DNA of 64,000 bases from Candidatus Pristimantibacillus lignocellulolyticus (GCA_023639215.1 CP097899.1:751501-815500), one strand, 5' to 3'; positions 36,488-44,598 are shown, numbered from the stretch's first letter. Program-made: numbers and translations. Notes: generated by a model from the letters alone, not told the origin.

Positions 36488-36562
36488 CCGACGAATGACA
36501 TATTCGCACCGAATCTACTATGAAATAATTCATCGTAATCTCGAGCGTACTTTTTGAACATC
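36488..36562 (+). repeat. Right half of a structured repeat
   Basis: Shows ATGACATATTCGC, then CCGAATCTACTATGAA, ATTCATCGTAATC and ACTTTTTGAACATCC in the order of the right half of the full copies. No matching left arm is visible, so it is a decayed copy. It lies between the modB stop and the HAD gene start. Confidence 0.65.
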
Positions 36563-36638
36563 CTCTGTGAAGTTAATAGTTAAGTATAATATGGTATATC
36601 TATTGAAGCAATAACAACTATTACCGTATTACCTGATT

Positions 36639-37310
36639 CTATGACCTAACTGGTTGACGCACAAGATACATCATCAGGAACGAGATAATAATCATAAAGA
36701 CAACCCAAGCTATAGCCAAAATCGTCCGATCAGCGTCCATAGCGACGTAGATTGCAGTTGCAACCGTCTGTGTTCGTCCAGGAATATTACCCGCAAGCAT
36801 TAGTGTTGCGCCAAATTCTCCTAACGATCTTGCAAAACCTAAAATAAAGGCTACGACTAGCATACGGTGATTCAGCGGTAGTGCAATGTAACGAAATACT
36901 TGCCATTCCGTAGCACCTTGTGAACGTGCAACATCCTCCAAAGCAGAATCAATCGAATCAAAGCCAGCCTTCATCGTCTGATACACAAGTGGAAAAGCAA
37001 CAACTATAGCAGCGACCACTCCTGCCCACCACGTAAATACAAGCGATTGGCCGAATACAACTTCGGACAACTGACCAAGAAAACCTTTCTTGCCAAATGC
37101 AAATAGCAAAATGAATCCTATTACCGTGGGAGGCAATACTAATGGAATCATAAATATTGTATCTACAATTACTTTCCCGCGAAATTTCGCTCTACTCATA
37201 TAACGTGACACTATAATCGCTAATATAAAAACAATAATACTAGCGACCATTGTTATTTTAATGGAAATTAAGATCGGTTCAATAAATGCTCCCCAATCAA
37301 ATTCATTCAT
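36639..37310 (-). CDS. modB: Molybdate ABC transporter permease
   Basis: 223 residues with five helices. IPLVLPPTVIGFILL and the EAA loop DVARSQGATEWQVFRYIALP, followed by LGEFGATLMLAGNIPGRTQT, are typical of ModB. It starts two bases after the modA stop, so translation is probably coupled. No modC ATPase gene follows. Confidence 0.93.
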   Translation of the reverse strand: MNEFDWGAFIEPILISIKITMVASIIVFILAIIVSRYMSRAKFRGKVIVDTIFMIPLVLPPTVIGFILLFAFGKKGFLGQLSEVVFGQSLVFTWWAGVVAAIVVAFPLVYQTMKAGFDSIDSALEDVARSQGATEWQVFRYIALPLNHRMLVVAFILGFARSLGEFGATLMLAGNIPGRTQTVATAIYVAMDADRTILAIAWVVFMIIISFLMMYLVRQPVRS

Positions 37311-37312
37311 AA

Positions 37313-38170
37313 TTATTCAGCTCGCTTAAAGCCATTTTGTTCGTAAAGAGCAGTTAATTCTTCACTTAACAAATAATCAAAAAATAGTTGCGCTGCTTCA
37401 ATTTGTTTACTATTTTTCAATATGGCTATAGGATAAGTTATTGGATCATGTGTTATAGAATCAATATGGTGAATGATATCGACTTTATTTGAAGAAATGG
37501 CATCTGACAAATAGACAAAACCAAGTTCGGCATTACCTTGCTCAACATAATTCAACACTTGTCTAACATCTTTAGCATACACATATTGTTCTTTCCATGC
37601 ATCCCATAATTTTTCATGTTGCAACACTTGTCGTGCATATTGTCCTGCTGGAACAGTATCTGGTTCGCCTATTGCAATATATGTTGGGTTTATCTCGTTT
37701 AACAATTTCGCTACAGATACATCGTTGGCAAGTGCTATATTCACGAATTGTTTATTCGCAACAATGACCATTTCATTTTTCAAAAGTGGAGTAGACTTTT
37801 CTAGTAGCGCCTGTTCTTCTAAAGCATCCATCTGCTTCATTCCTGCAGATACGAATAGATCAGCGGGCGCTCCTTGCTCGATTTGCTTTTGTAACGCTCC
37901 TGAAGATCCATAATTCACTTCAACAACAATATCAGAATGCTCAGCCTTGAATTGTGTAATAATATCATCCATCACTACACTCAAGCTGGCAGCAGCGGAT
38001 ATAAGAATTTTTTGCGTTTTACCCTTTGTTTGTACTGGTGTAACACCTTCAACAGTAGTATTAACATTTTCTTGTTGATTACCATTTGTTGAACAGCCTA
38101 CTATTAACATAATGATGAGTACCATAGTGCATACTACAGTTAACTTACTGTTACGTAATGTTTTATTCAT
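37313..38170 (-). CDS. modA: Molybdate-binding lipoprotein
   Basis: 285 residues, ribosome binding site TAGGAGA. Lipobox LIVGC (Cys26). The binding domain starts ILISAAASLSVVMDDI and has NYGSSGALQKQIEQGAPADLFVSAG, the classic ModA motif that contacts the oxyanion. It delivers molybdate or tungstate to ModB. Confidence 0.93.
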   Translation of the reverse strand: MNKTLRNSKLTVVCTMVLIIMLIVGCSTNGNQQENVNTTVEGVTPVQTKGKTQKILISAAASLSVVMDDIITQFKAEHSDIVVEVNYGSSGALQKQIEQGAPADLFVSAGMKQMDALEEQALLEKSTPLLKNEMVIVANKQFVNIALANDVSVAKLLNEINPTYIAIGEPDTVPAGQYARQVLQHEKLWDAWKEQYVYAKDVRQVLNYVEQGNAELGFVYLSDAISSNKVDIIHHIDSITHDPITYPIAILKNSKQIEAAQLFFDYLLSEELTALYEQNGFKRAE

Positions 38171-38272
38171 GCTGTTCTCCTAGCTCTAATCATTTCTAAT
38201 TGTATTATCTTTTAGGATAGCATGAGATTTTTCTTTTTCATAGTATTTATAGCATTGGTTAAAGGTAATTTC

Positions 38273-38301
38273 TTGAAAGACAACGTGCCTTATGCTACAC
38301 T
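38273..38301 (+). promoter_or_regulatory. SigA promoter of hflX
   Basis: TTGAAA (38273-38278), a 17-base spacer and TACACT (38296-38301), 29 bases before the start codon. Confidence 0.7.
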
Positions 38302-38330
38302 GTTCCCAACTCAGTTGGAGGTTAATAATT

Positions 38331-39620
38331 ATGATGGAAAAACCTTTGGAACGTGCAATCATTGTTGGATTGCACCTTAATCAACGCCTACAGGCAGACT
38401 TTGATTATTCTATGCAAGAACTTGCCTCTCTTGCAGATGCTTGTCATATTACAGTAGTAGATCAACTAACGCAGAAGGCACAACGCGTCACATCTTCACA
38501 TTACCTTGGAACGGGTAAAGTAGAAGAGCTACGTCTACTAGCAGAAGCTCATGAAGCAGAAACCGTTATTTTCAACGATGAACTATCTCCTTCTCAGATT
38601 CGTAATCTTGAAGCTGAACTTGATCGTAAAGTTATTGATCGTACCATTCTAATTCTCGATATTTTCGCGGAACGTGCTCAAACTAGAGAAGCACAACTTC
38701 AAGTTGAAGTTGCTCGTCTGCAATATATGCTTCCGAGATTAGTCGGTTTACGCGCATCACTAGGCCGTCAAGGAGGCGGCGGTGGCGCAGGTTTACGTAA
38801 CAAAGGTACGGGAGAAACGAAGCTTGAGCTCGATCGTCGTCGTATAGAGGAACGTATCTCAATGTTACAGCAAGAGCTTGAGAAGCTAGTTGCTACTCGT
38901 CAGACACAACGTATGAAGCGTAAGAAAAATGAAGTTCCTGTAGTCTGTCTCGTCGGTTATACGAATACAGGAAAATCAAGTCTTATGAATGCTTTGCTTC
39001 GTCATACTGATCCTGAAACAAGCAAAGAAGTTTTCGTTAAAGATATGCTATTTGCGACACTTGAAACATCAGTTCGACAAATTGAACTTAGCGACAATAA
39101 GAGCTTCCTGTTAACAGATACGGTCGGCTTCGTAAGCCAGCTTCCCCATCATCTGGTCAAAGCATTCCGTTCTACATTAGAAGAGGTTGCAGAAGCTGAT
39201 CTTCTTATTCATGTCGTTGATTACGCGCACGAAGATTATCAAAAGTTAATTGATGTAACGAATGCAACGCTTGAAGATTTAGGTACTAAAGGAATAGAGA
39301 TGGTCTATGCCTATAATAAATGTGATCTTACTGATCATCCATATCCTGAAGTTCAAGGAAAAAGTATTTATATGTCTGTTCGCGAAGCAAAAGGTATTGA
39401 TGAACTAATCGGAAGCATTCGTCAGCAACTATTCAGTCATTATGTGAAATGCTCAGTACTTATTCCATATGATCAAGGACGTATCGTATCTTATTTCAAT
39501 GAACATGCGCAAATCTTTGCAACAGAATACGAAGAACAAGGTACACGAATTGAGATGGAATGCAGTAGCGCTGATTATGAGCGCTACAAAGAATTCTACT
39601 TAGAAGAAGCTCAGTTATAA
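38331..39620 (+). CDS. hflX: Ribosome-associated GTPase HflX
   Basis: 429 residues from the ATG at 38331 with GGAGG nine bases upstream; an earlier in-frame ATG at 38292 overlaps the promoter. N-terminal HflX domain with SHYLGTGKVEEL, a glycine-rich GRQGGGGGAGLRNKGTGE linker, then the G domain with G1 GYTNTGKSS, G3 DTVGF and G4 NKCD. It splits stalled or heat-damaged ribosomes by GTP-dependent action. Monocistronic, with a strong terminator. Confidence 0.95.
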   Translation: MMEKPLERAIIVGLHLNQRLQADFDYSMQELASLADACHITVVDQLTQKAQRVTSSHYLGTGKVEELRLLAEAHEAETVIFNDELSPSQIRNLEAELDRKVIDRTILILDIFAERAQTREAQLQVEVARLQYMLPRLVGLRASLGRQGGGGGAGLRNKGTGETKLELDRRRIEERISMLQQELEKLVATRQTQRMKRKKNEVPVVCLVGYTNTGKSSLMNALLRHTDPETSKEVFVKDMLFATLETSVRQIELSDNKSFLLTDTVGFVSQLPHHLVKAFRSTLEEVAEADLLIHVVDYAHEDYQKLIDVTNATLEDLGTKGIEMVYAYNKCDLTDHPYPEVQGKSIYMSVREAKGIDELIGSIRQQLFSHYVKCSVLIPYDQGRIVSYFNEHAQIFATEYEEQGTRIEMECSSADYERYKEFYLEEAQL

Positions 39621-39622
39621 CC

Positions 39623-39664
39623 AAAAAGTCATCCCCAGTAGCAGCCTACTGAGGATGACTTTTT
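39623..39664. terminator. Bidirectional terminator between hflX and the repeat array
   Basis: AAAAAGTCATCC pairs with GGATGACTTTTT, extended by CAGTAG/CTACTG, with A- and T-runs on the two sides. It can also end the minus-strand transcript after the three tandem repeats. Confidence 0.88.
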
Positions 39665-39731
39665 GTTATGGTACCAAGCGAGTGTACGTCACTAGTACAC
39701 AAGCATTTTTAGCCTTACCTCTTCTAATCAA

Positions 39732-39900
39732 GGGCAAAAAGTTCGGTTGTCAGCACCAAGAAGATGCCCTTCAGCGCAAACGAGTAGCACAGCGTACGTT
39801 TTGTGTACGTGAGCACACGCAGGCTTTCGATGGAGGGCATATTCGCCGTCGACTATGCTACGTTAGCAATACATCGTGATCACAAGCGAACTTTTTGCCC
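39732..39900 (+). repeat. Structured interspersed repeat, tandem copy D1
   Basis: 169 bp. Arms GGGCAAAAAGTTCGGTTGT and ACAAGCGAACTTTTTGCCC pair except for one position. Inner pairs are ATGCCCTTCA/TGGAGGGCAT, CGTAC/GTACG and TGCTA/TAGCA. First of three copies with a period of 184 bp. Confidence 0.92.
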
Positions 39901-39915
39901 CACCTCTTTAATCAA

Positions 39916-40084
39916 GGGCAAAAATTTCGGTTGTCAGCACCAAGAAGATGCCCTTCAGCGAAAACGAGTAGCACAGTGTACGTTATTGGTACACGAGCAC
40001 ACGCAGGCTTTCGATGGAGGGCATATTCGCCGTCGACTATGCTACGTTAGCAATACATCGTGATCACAAGCGAACTTTTTGCCC
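39916..40084 (+). repeat. Structured interspersed repeat, tandem copy D2
   Basis: Differs from D1 by a few bases. The hairpin CGTAC/GTACG of D1 is TGTAC/GTACA here, a compensatory change on both sides of the stem. One base in the left outer arm is T where D1 has G. Confidence 0.92.
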
Positions 40085-40099
40085 CACCTCTTTAATCAA

Positions 40100-40268
40100 G
40101 GGCAAAAATTTCGGTTGTCAGCACCAAGAAGATGCCCTTCAGCGAAAACGAGTAGCACAGTGTACGTTATTGGTACACGAGCACACGCAGGCTTTCGATG
40201 GAGGGCATATTCGCCGTCGACTATGCTACGTTAGCAATACATCGTGATCACAAGCGAACTTTTTGCCC
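40100..40268 (+). repeat. Structured interspersed repeat, tandem copy D3
   Basis: Appears identical to D2, so this is a recent duplication. The right end lies seven bases from the stop codon of the sugar permease gene (40276). Small + strand open frames inside the array come from the repeat itself and have no ribosome binding site. Confidence 0.92.
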
Positions 40269-40275
40269 CACCTCT

Positions 40276-41262
40276 CTAGTGCTTGCGTTTGTAGTAAGTG
40301 ATTCCTAGGGCTAGCGCCAACACAGAACCCTTCACAATATCCATCGCATAATATGGAACAGAGAGCATAATTAATCCACTAGATAGTATACCGATTAATA
40401 CTGCACCGATAAATGTACCGAAAGCATTCGGCTTTCCTGAACCTAAAACTGAGTAGCCAATAAACGCAGCTGCAACTGCATCCATTAAGTATGGTGCACC
40501 AGCGTTAACTTCTGCTGTCATAACACGAGCTCCTAGAATAATACCACCAATACCTGCAAAGATAGCGGCTAATCCGTATGCTAGATAACGATATTTACGT
40601 ACAGGGATTCCTGATAGCTTAGCCGCTTCTGGATTACCTCCAATCATATACATATAACGTCCATGCTTTGTATAGGTTAGGAAAATGTGTACAAGTATTA
40701 CAACGACAAACATAATAATAATGATCCAAGGTACTTTCCCTAGTTGTCCAAAAACTTTCGGAATAGAACCCGGTGCATAATCACCACTTGGCATAATCAT
40801 ATTTTTGGATATTGTAGCACCACGTGTATAAGTTAATGCAATACCTTGAATAACGAACATCGTCGCTAACGTCATTAGCATATCTTGTATTTTAAAGCTA
40901 GTAACGAGAAAGGCGTTTAGTAGTCCAATAATAATACAAACTACAAGCGCAACAATAATGCTGACGCCAATATTTTGACTATGCCATACGAACATTGAAA
41001 TAACAACGGCATTAGCTAATGAAGCAGTCGAGCCCACGGATAGATCGAATCCCCCTACGGATAACGATACCGTCAATCCAACCGCAATAATTGTTACAAT
41101 AGAAATCGATCGTAATATGTTAGTAATGTTTGTAGATGTGAAGAAATTGTCAGTAGCTAGACCGAAAAATATAATTAATACGGCGATTGTAATTAATGTT
41201 CCATATTTATATAGAAAATCGAACCACTGAAAGCTTTTCTTTTTTACCCCAACTGTACTCAT
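40276..41262 (-). CDS. Ribose-type (CUT2) ABC transporter permease
   Basis: 328 residues, ribosome binding site AGGAGGG. About nine helices; GLTVSLSVGGFDLSVGSTASLANAV and GGNPEAAKLSGIPVRKYRYLAYGLAA are typical of RbsC/MglC/XylH-like permeases. It starts two bases after the ATPase stop. The substrate is probably a monosaccharide, but the sequence does not say which. Confidence 0.9.
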   Translation of the reverse strand: MSTVGVKKKSFQWFDFLYKYGTLITIAVLIIFFGLATDNFFTSTNITNILRSISIVTIIAVGLTVSLSVGGFDLSVGSTASLANAVVISMFVWHSQNIGVSIIVALVVCIIIGLLNAFLVTSFKIQDMLMTLATMFVIQGIALTYTRGATISKNMIMPSGDYAPGSIPKVFGQLGKVPWIIIIMFVVVILVHIFLTYTKHGRYMYMIGGNPEAAKLSGIPVRKYRYLAYGLAAIFAGIGGIILGARVMTAEVNAGAPYLMDAVAAAFIGYSVLGSGKPNAFGTFIGAVLIGILSSGLIMLSVPYYAMDIVKGSVLALALGITYYKRKH

Positions 41263-41264
41263 TG

Positions 41265-42779
41265 CTATTGCCCTCCTGTACTATAAAACATAATCTCTTC
41301 TTCTGAAGTATCCTTTGTATTAAGCTCTTTGGCGACTTCTCCGTCATACATTACGTACATCCGATCTGTTATTCCGATCATTTCGTTCATTTCACTTGAG
41401 GCAAAAATAACACTTTTCCCTTGTGCAGAAAGCTCGGCTATAAGATAGTAAATATCTCGTTTTGCTCCAACATCTACACCTTTAGTAGGTTCGTCAAAAA
41501 TATATACATCCGCATCTGCTAGCAACCATTTACCTATTGCAATTTTTTGTTGATTACCACCTGATAAATTACCAACAAGCGCACTCTCATTCGGCGTTTT
41601 AATCGCTAGCTTCTCGATCATTTTATTAGCTGCTATCTTTTCTTTCGCCTTACTTAACCACGTATTCATAGTAGTATGAGGTTTCAGATGAGAAATCGTT
41701 AAATTGACAGCGACATTATCCTCAACAAAAATACCTTCACGACGTCTTTCCTCTGGTATCATCGCCAAGCCCATTTTCACCGCTTCATATGGTGATTGAG
41801 CCCTCAAAACTTTACCATTAACTCTAATGACACCACGTTTTTTCGGAGCTGCACCAAACAATATTCGACATAGCTCCGTTTTTCCTGCTCCAACTAACCC
41901 CGCTAAGCCAACGATTTCTCCTTTTCGTACAGTTAGCGATACACCATGCACTTTATCGTCATCCGCAACATCTTCTACTTCAAAAGCAATTTCACCTAGT
42001 TTACTAACTCGTTCAGGAAATTGACCACCAAGTTGAGAGCCTAACATATGTTGAGCAACACCAGCTTGATCCAATGTCTGGATCGGAGCAGATAATACAA
42101 ATTGACCATCTCTTAATATCGTAATATCATCGCAAATTTGGAATAATTCAGGTAGACGATGAGAAATGAATATAATGCCGACCCCTTCTTGTTTTAAGCG
42201 ATTGACCAACTCAAATAATCGAGATGTTTCACTATCACTTAGCGGCGCAGTAGGCTCATCTAGAATTAGAAAATTACATTCCATCGTAATAGCTCTAGCA
42301 ATAAGAACAAGCTGCTTTTCTGCTAGAGTTAGTTCCTGGACAAGCTTTTTAGTGGATATATCTAGCTGAAGTCGTTTCATAATGATAGAGGCATCTTTGT
42401 GCAGTTGTTTCCAATTCACAAATTGCTTGCCTTTGGAATCATGTACTAGCTTCTCTAGCATAATATTTTCGCCAACGCTCAAATTAGGAATTAATAACGT
42501 ATCAACTTCTTGATATACGATTTGAATTCCGTTATCTTTAGCGTCTATTGGGTTACGAATATTAACTTCTTCTCCAGCTAACTTAATTGAGCCACTGTAG
42601 TGACTATAAGCTCCTGCTAATACTTTCATTAGAGTTGATTTACCCGCACCATTCGCACCTATTAGAGCATGCGAAGTCCCTGAGTTCATTGCAAAGTTTA
42701 CAGATGATAGGGCTTGTACACCAGGGAAGGCAATCGATATTTCATTCATTTCTAGCTTTACTTGAGGGTCTGACGCCAA
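41265..42779 (-). CDS. Ribose-type (CUT2) ABC transporter ATPase with two nucleotide-binding domains
   Basis: 504 residues from a TTG start at 42779 with GGTGG upstream. Domain 1: Walker A GANGAGKST, signature LTLAEKQLVLIARA, Walker B FLILDEPTAPLS. Domain 2: degenerate Walker A GLVGAGKTE, signature LSGGNQQKIAIGKWL, Walker B VYIFDEPTKGVD. This tandem layout is that of RbsA/MglA/XylG. An intercistronic hairpin and a structured repeat separate it from the binding-protein gene upstream. Confidence 0.92.
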   Translation of the reverse strand: MASDPQVKLEMNEISIAFPGVQALSSVNFAMNSGTSHALIGANGAGKSTLMKVLAGAYSHYSGSIKLAGEEVNIRNPIDAKDNGIQIVYQEVDTLLIPNLSVGENIMLEKLVHDSKGKQFVNWKQLHKDASIIMKRLQLDISTKKLVQELTLAEKQLVLIARAITMECNFLILDEPTAPLSDSETSRLFELVNRLKQEGVGIIFISHRLPELFQICDDITILRDGQFVLSAPIQTLDQAGVAQHMLGSQLGGQFPERVSKLGEIAFEVEDVADDDKVHGVSLTVRKGEIVGLAGLVGAGKTELCRILFGAAPKKRGVIRVNGKVLRAQSPYEAVKMGLAMIPEERRREGIFVEDNVAVNLTISHLKPHTTMNTWLSKAKEKIAANKMIEKLAIKTPNESALVGNLSGGNQQKIAIGKWLLADADVYIFDEPTKGVDVGAKRDIYYLIAELSAQGKSVIFASSEMNEMIGITDRMYVMYDGEVAKELNTKDTSEEEIMFYSTGGQ

Positions 42780-42809
42780 CTTATTCCACCTACCTTAATA
42801 ATAGGATAT

Positions 42810-42848
42810 AGAGCGCCACTCTCTATGCATGATAGAGTGCGGCGCTCT
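42810..42848 (-). terminator. Intercistronic hairpin between binding-protein and ATPase genes
   Basis: AGAGCGCCACTCTCTAT pairs with GATAGAGTGCGGCGCTCT with a 4-base loop and one bulge. No T-run follows on the minus strand, so it is more likely an mRNA-stabilising or attenuating hairpin than a full terminator. Confidence 0.6.
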
Positions 42849-42864
42849 TAGTTTATTTTATAAG

Positions 42865-42897
42865 ATTACATCATAAACACGAGTGGATGATTTGAAC
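42865..42897 (+). repeat. Truncated right end of the structured repeat
   Basis: CATCATAAACACGAGTGGAT followed by GATTTGAACATCC nearly duplicates the right end of the full copy at 42916-43083. The same fragment-plus-full-copy arrangement occurs at 32200-32432. Confidence 0.72.
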
Positions 42898-42915
42898 ATC
42901 CTTATTTGAATAAAA

Positions 42916-43083
42916 GTTCAAATCGTTCGCTTGTCAGCACCAAGAAGATGACCACCAGCGAAAACGAGTAGCACAGCGTACGTTTTATGTACGTGAGCAC
43001 ACGCAGGCTTTTGTTGGAGGACATATTCGCCGTCGAATCAACTACGAAGCGGATCATCGTGATCACGAGTGGATGATTTGAAC
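42916..43083 (+). repeat. Structured interspersed repeat, copy E
   Basis: 168 bp. Arms GTTCAAATCGTTCGCTTGT and ACGAGTGGATGATTTGAAC pair over all 19 positions on the + strand with four G-U wobbles. TGACCACCA pairs with TGGAGGACA around two A-A mismatches, and CGTAC with GTACG. It sits between the binding-protein stop (43102) and the ATPase gene. Confidence 0.9.
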
Positions 43084-43101
43084 ATCCATATTTGAATATC
43101 C

Positions 43102-44214
43102 TTACTTTTTGTTTGCTTCTTTCAGATTAGTCATCCAATCCTCAAGGAAAGCGTCACTAGTACCCCAGCCAGAAATTACATCACCTAGAGTATCCATTTT
43201 TACAGGTTCAGCGGCTGCTTTTAGATCAGACTGTTTTATGATATTCGCATCTAGATTATACGTAGCTGGAGTTTCTTCTCCTGCTAGCTTTTTAGCTGCA
43301 AGACGAACAGTAATGGCTCCAATTAACTTAGGATCTACAGCTGCAGTTGAAACCCATGGGCTGTTCTCTTCTTGAATAGCTTCTAAATCAGGATTAGAAA
43401 CATCAATACCGAAGATTTTCACTTCTGTACGATCAGCTTCTACTAATGCACGGTGTGCACCAATTGCGAACGCATCCCAAGTTGCAAAGATCGCATCAAG
43501 TTCACCTTTAGGGTATTTGGAAAGTAGTGTAGCTACTGCATTTTGAGTGTCGACAGAAGTATTATCGTTAGCAACACCAAAGCGATCTAACTCAACAATA
43601 CCAGGGTTAGCAGCAAGAACTTCTTGATAAACTTTATTACGACGAACCATTGGTGGAAAACCATCTACCCATAAATATAAGATCTTTGCTTCGCCACCAG
43701 TTTCGGCTACTAGATGCTCAAGTGCAAATGTTGCTAATGATTCATCATTTTGTGAAGTAGAAGTTACACCTTCGATAGTTGTTAGTCCTTCAATAGAATC
43801 AAATGCAACTACTTCAATTCCTTTATCACGTAATGCTTGTACTTCTTCAACCGTTGCTTCATCATCACCATGTGAAATAATAACTGCATCAATATCTTCA
43901 TTAGCAGCTTGCTCAAGTGCTTCGTGGAATTTTAATGTATCTCCTTGCGCTGAGAATACATCTACTTTAAATCCAAGAGATTCTCCTTCTTGCTTAGCAC
44001 CCGCTAAAAATTGAGCAGTATGATCGTCACCGCCGATTTTACGGATAACTTTAATCTTAATATCTCCCTTGTCTACCAAAGCAGCAGGAAGGTTTTCAAC
44101 TTGTTGCTTACCAGTACCAGTAGTAGCGCTGTTATTTCCTTCGCCACATGCGGTAACCACCAATGCAACAACCAATAATAATACGATTGATGAATAGAAT
44201 TTTTTAAGTTTCAT
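43102..44214 (-). CDS. Sugar-binding lipoprotein of a ribose-type ABC transporter
   Basis: 370 residues from the ATG at 44214 with AAAGGGG upstream. Lipobox VVTAC (Cys23), then a periplasmic-binding-protein-like domain related to RbsB (IKVIRKIGGDDHTAQFLAGA, DAVIISHGDDEATVEEVQAL, VVAFDSIEGL, AIFATWDAFAIGAHRAL, VKIFGIDVSNPDLE). It is the first gene of the binding protein-ATPase-permease set and has a good promoter. Repeats and a hairpin after it may raise its level over the membrane subunits. Confidence 0.92.
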   Translation of the reverse strand: MKLKKFYSSIVLLLVVALVVTACGEGNNSATTGTGKQQVENLPAALVDKGDIKIKVIRKIGGDDHTAQFLAGAKQEGESLGFKVDVFSAQGDTLKFHEALEQAANEDIDAVIISHGDDEATVEEVQALRDKGIEVVAFDSIEGLTTIEGVTSTSQNDESLATFALEHLVAETGGEAKILYLWVDGFPPMVRRNKVYQEVLAANPGIVELDRFGVANDNTSVDTQNAVATLLSKYPKGELDAIFATWDAFAIGAHRALVEADRTEVKIFGIDVSNPDLEAIQEENSPWVSTAAVDPKLIGAITVRLAAKKLAGEETPATYNLDANIIKQSDLKAAAEPVKMDTLGDVISGWGTSDAFLEDWMTNLKEANKK

Positions 44215-44260
44215 GTATATTTCCCCTTTGTATGTAATGAAAATCACCTAATACTTAGTA

Positions 44261-44289
44261 ATCCTATCGGATTTGTTTAATTAAGTCAA
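44261..44289 (-). promoter_or_regulatory. SigA promoter of the ribose-type transporter operon
   Basis: On the minus strand TTGACT (44284-44289), a 17-base spacer and TAGGAT (44261-44266), 47 bases before the start codon. Confidence 0.7.
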
Positions 44290-44560
44290 TACTATTTATG
44301 CAATTATATGACAAATTTTTCATTTACAGATTAGAAGACGTATATTTTTCGTTATTATTCGACAAAAAGAATGTGTGTTCTATCCATCTAGTATTTATTA
44401 AACCGTACATACTAGACTTTGATGGTCAGTTTATAAAATTTTCTGTTTCTATTCCTACTTCATATAAAAACACTTACATTTCTTAATATCCTTTATTATT
44501 CTAATACTTATGACTATTGTATTATAATCTAACTCCGTACATTTTTGTAGTTTAAAATAA
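44290..44560. other. AT-rich stretch without a recognisable gene
   Basis: A 62-codon + strand open frame exists here but has no ribosome binding site and no family features. I see only the promoter on its left and the terminator on its right. Confidence 0.5.
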
Positions 44561-44598
44561 AAAACAAGCGAAAAACATATAGTTTCTCGCTTGTTTTA
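44561..44598 (-). terminator. Terminator of the aldo/keto reductase gene
   Basis: AAAACAAGCGAAAAAC pairs with GTTTCTCGCTTGTTTT with one bulge and a 5-base loop; a T-rich run follows on the minus strand. It lies 58 bases after the stop codon. Confidence 0.82.

Noticed and set aside
39655..40247. Three similar short + strand open frames of 74-86 codons
   Set aside because: They are translations of the structured repeat and its copies, share its period, and have no ribosome binding site or family features.
39732..40268. Possible CRISPR array because of regular repeats
   Set aside because: The units are 169 bp with 15-base repeated spacers, the spacers are the same, and no cas gene is present.
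44298..44486. A 62-codon + strand open frame in the gap before the sugar-binding protein gene
   Set aside because: No ribosome binding site, AT-rich composition like the surrounding non-coding DNA, no recognisable family.
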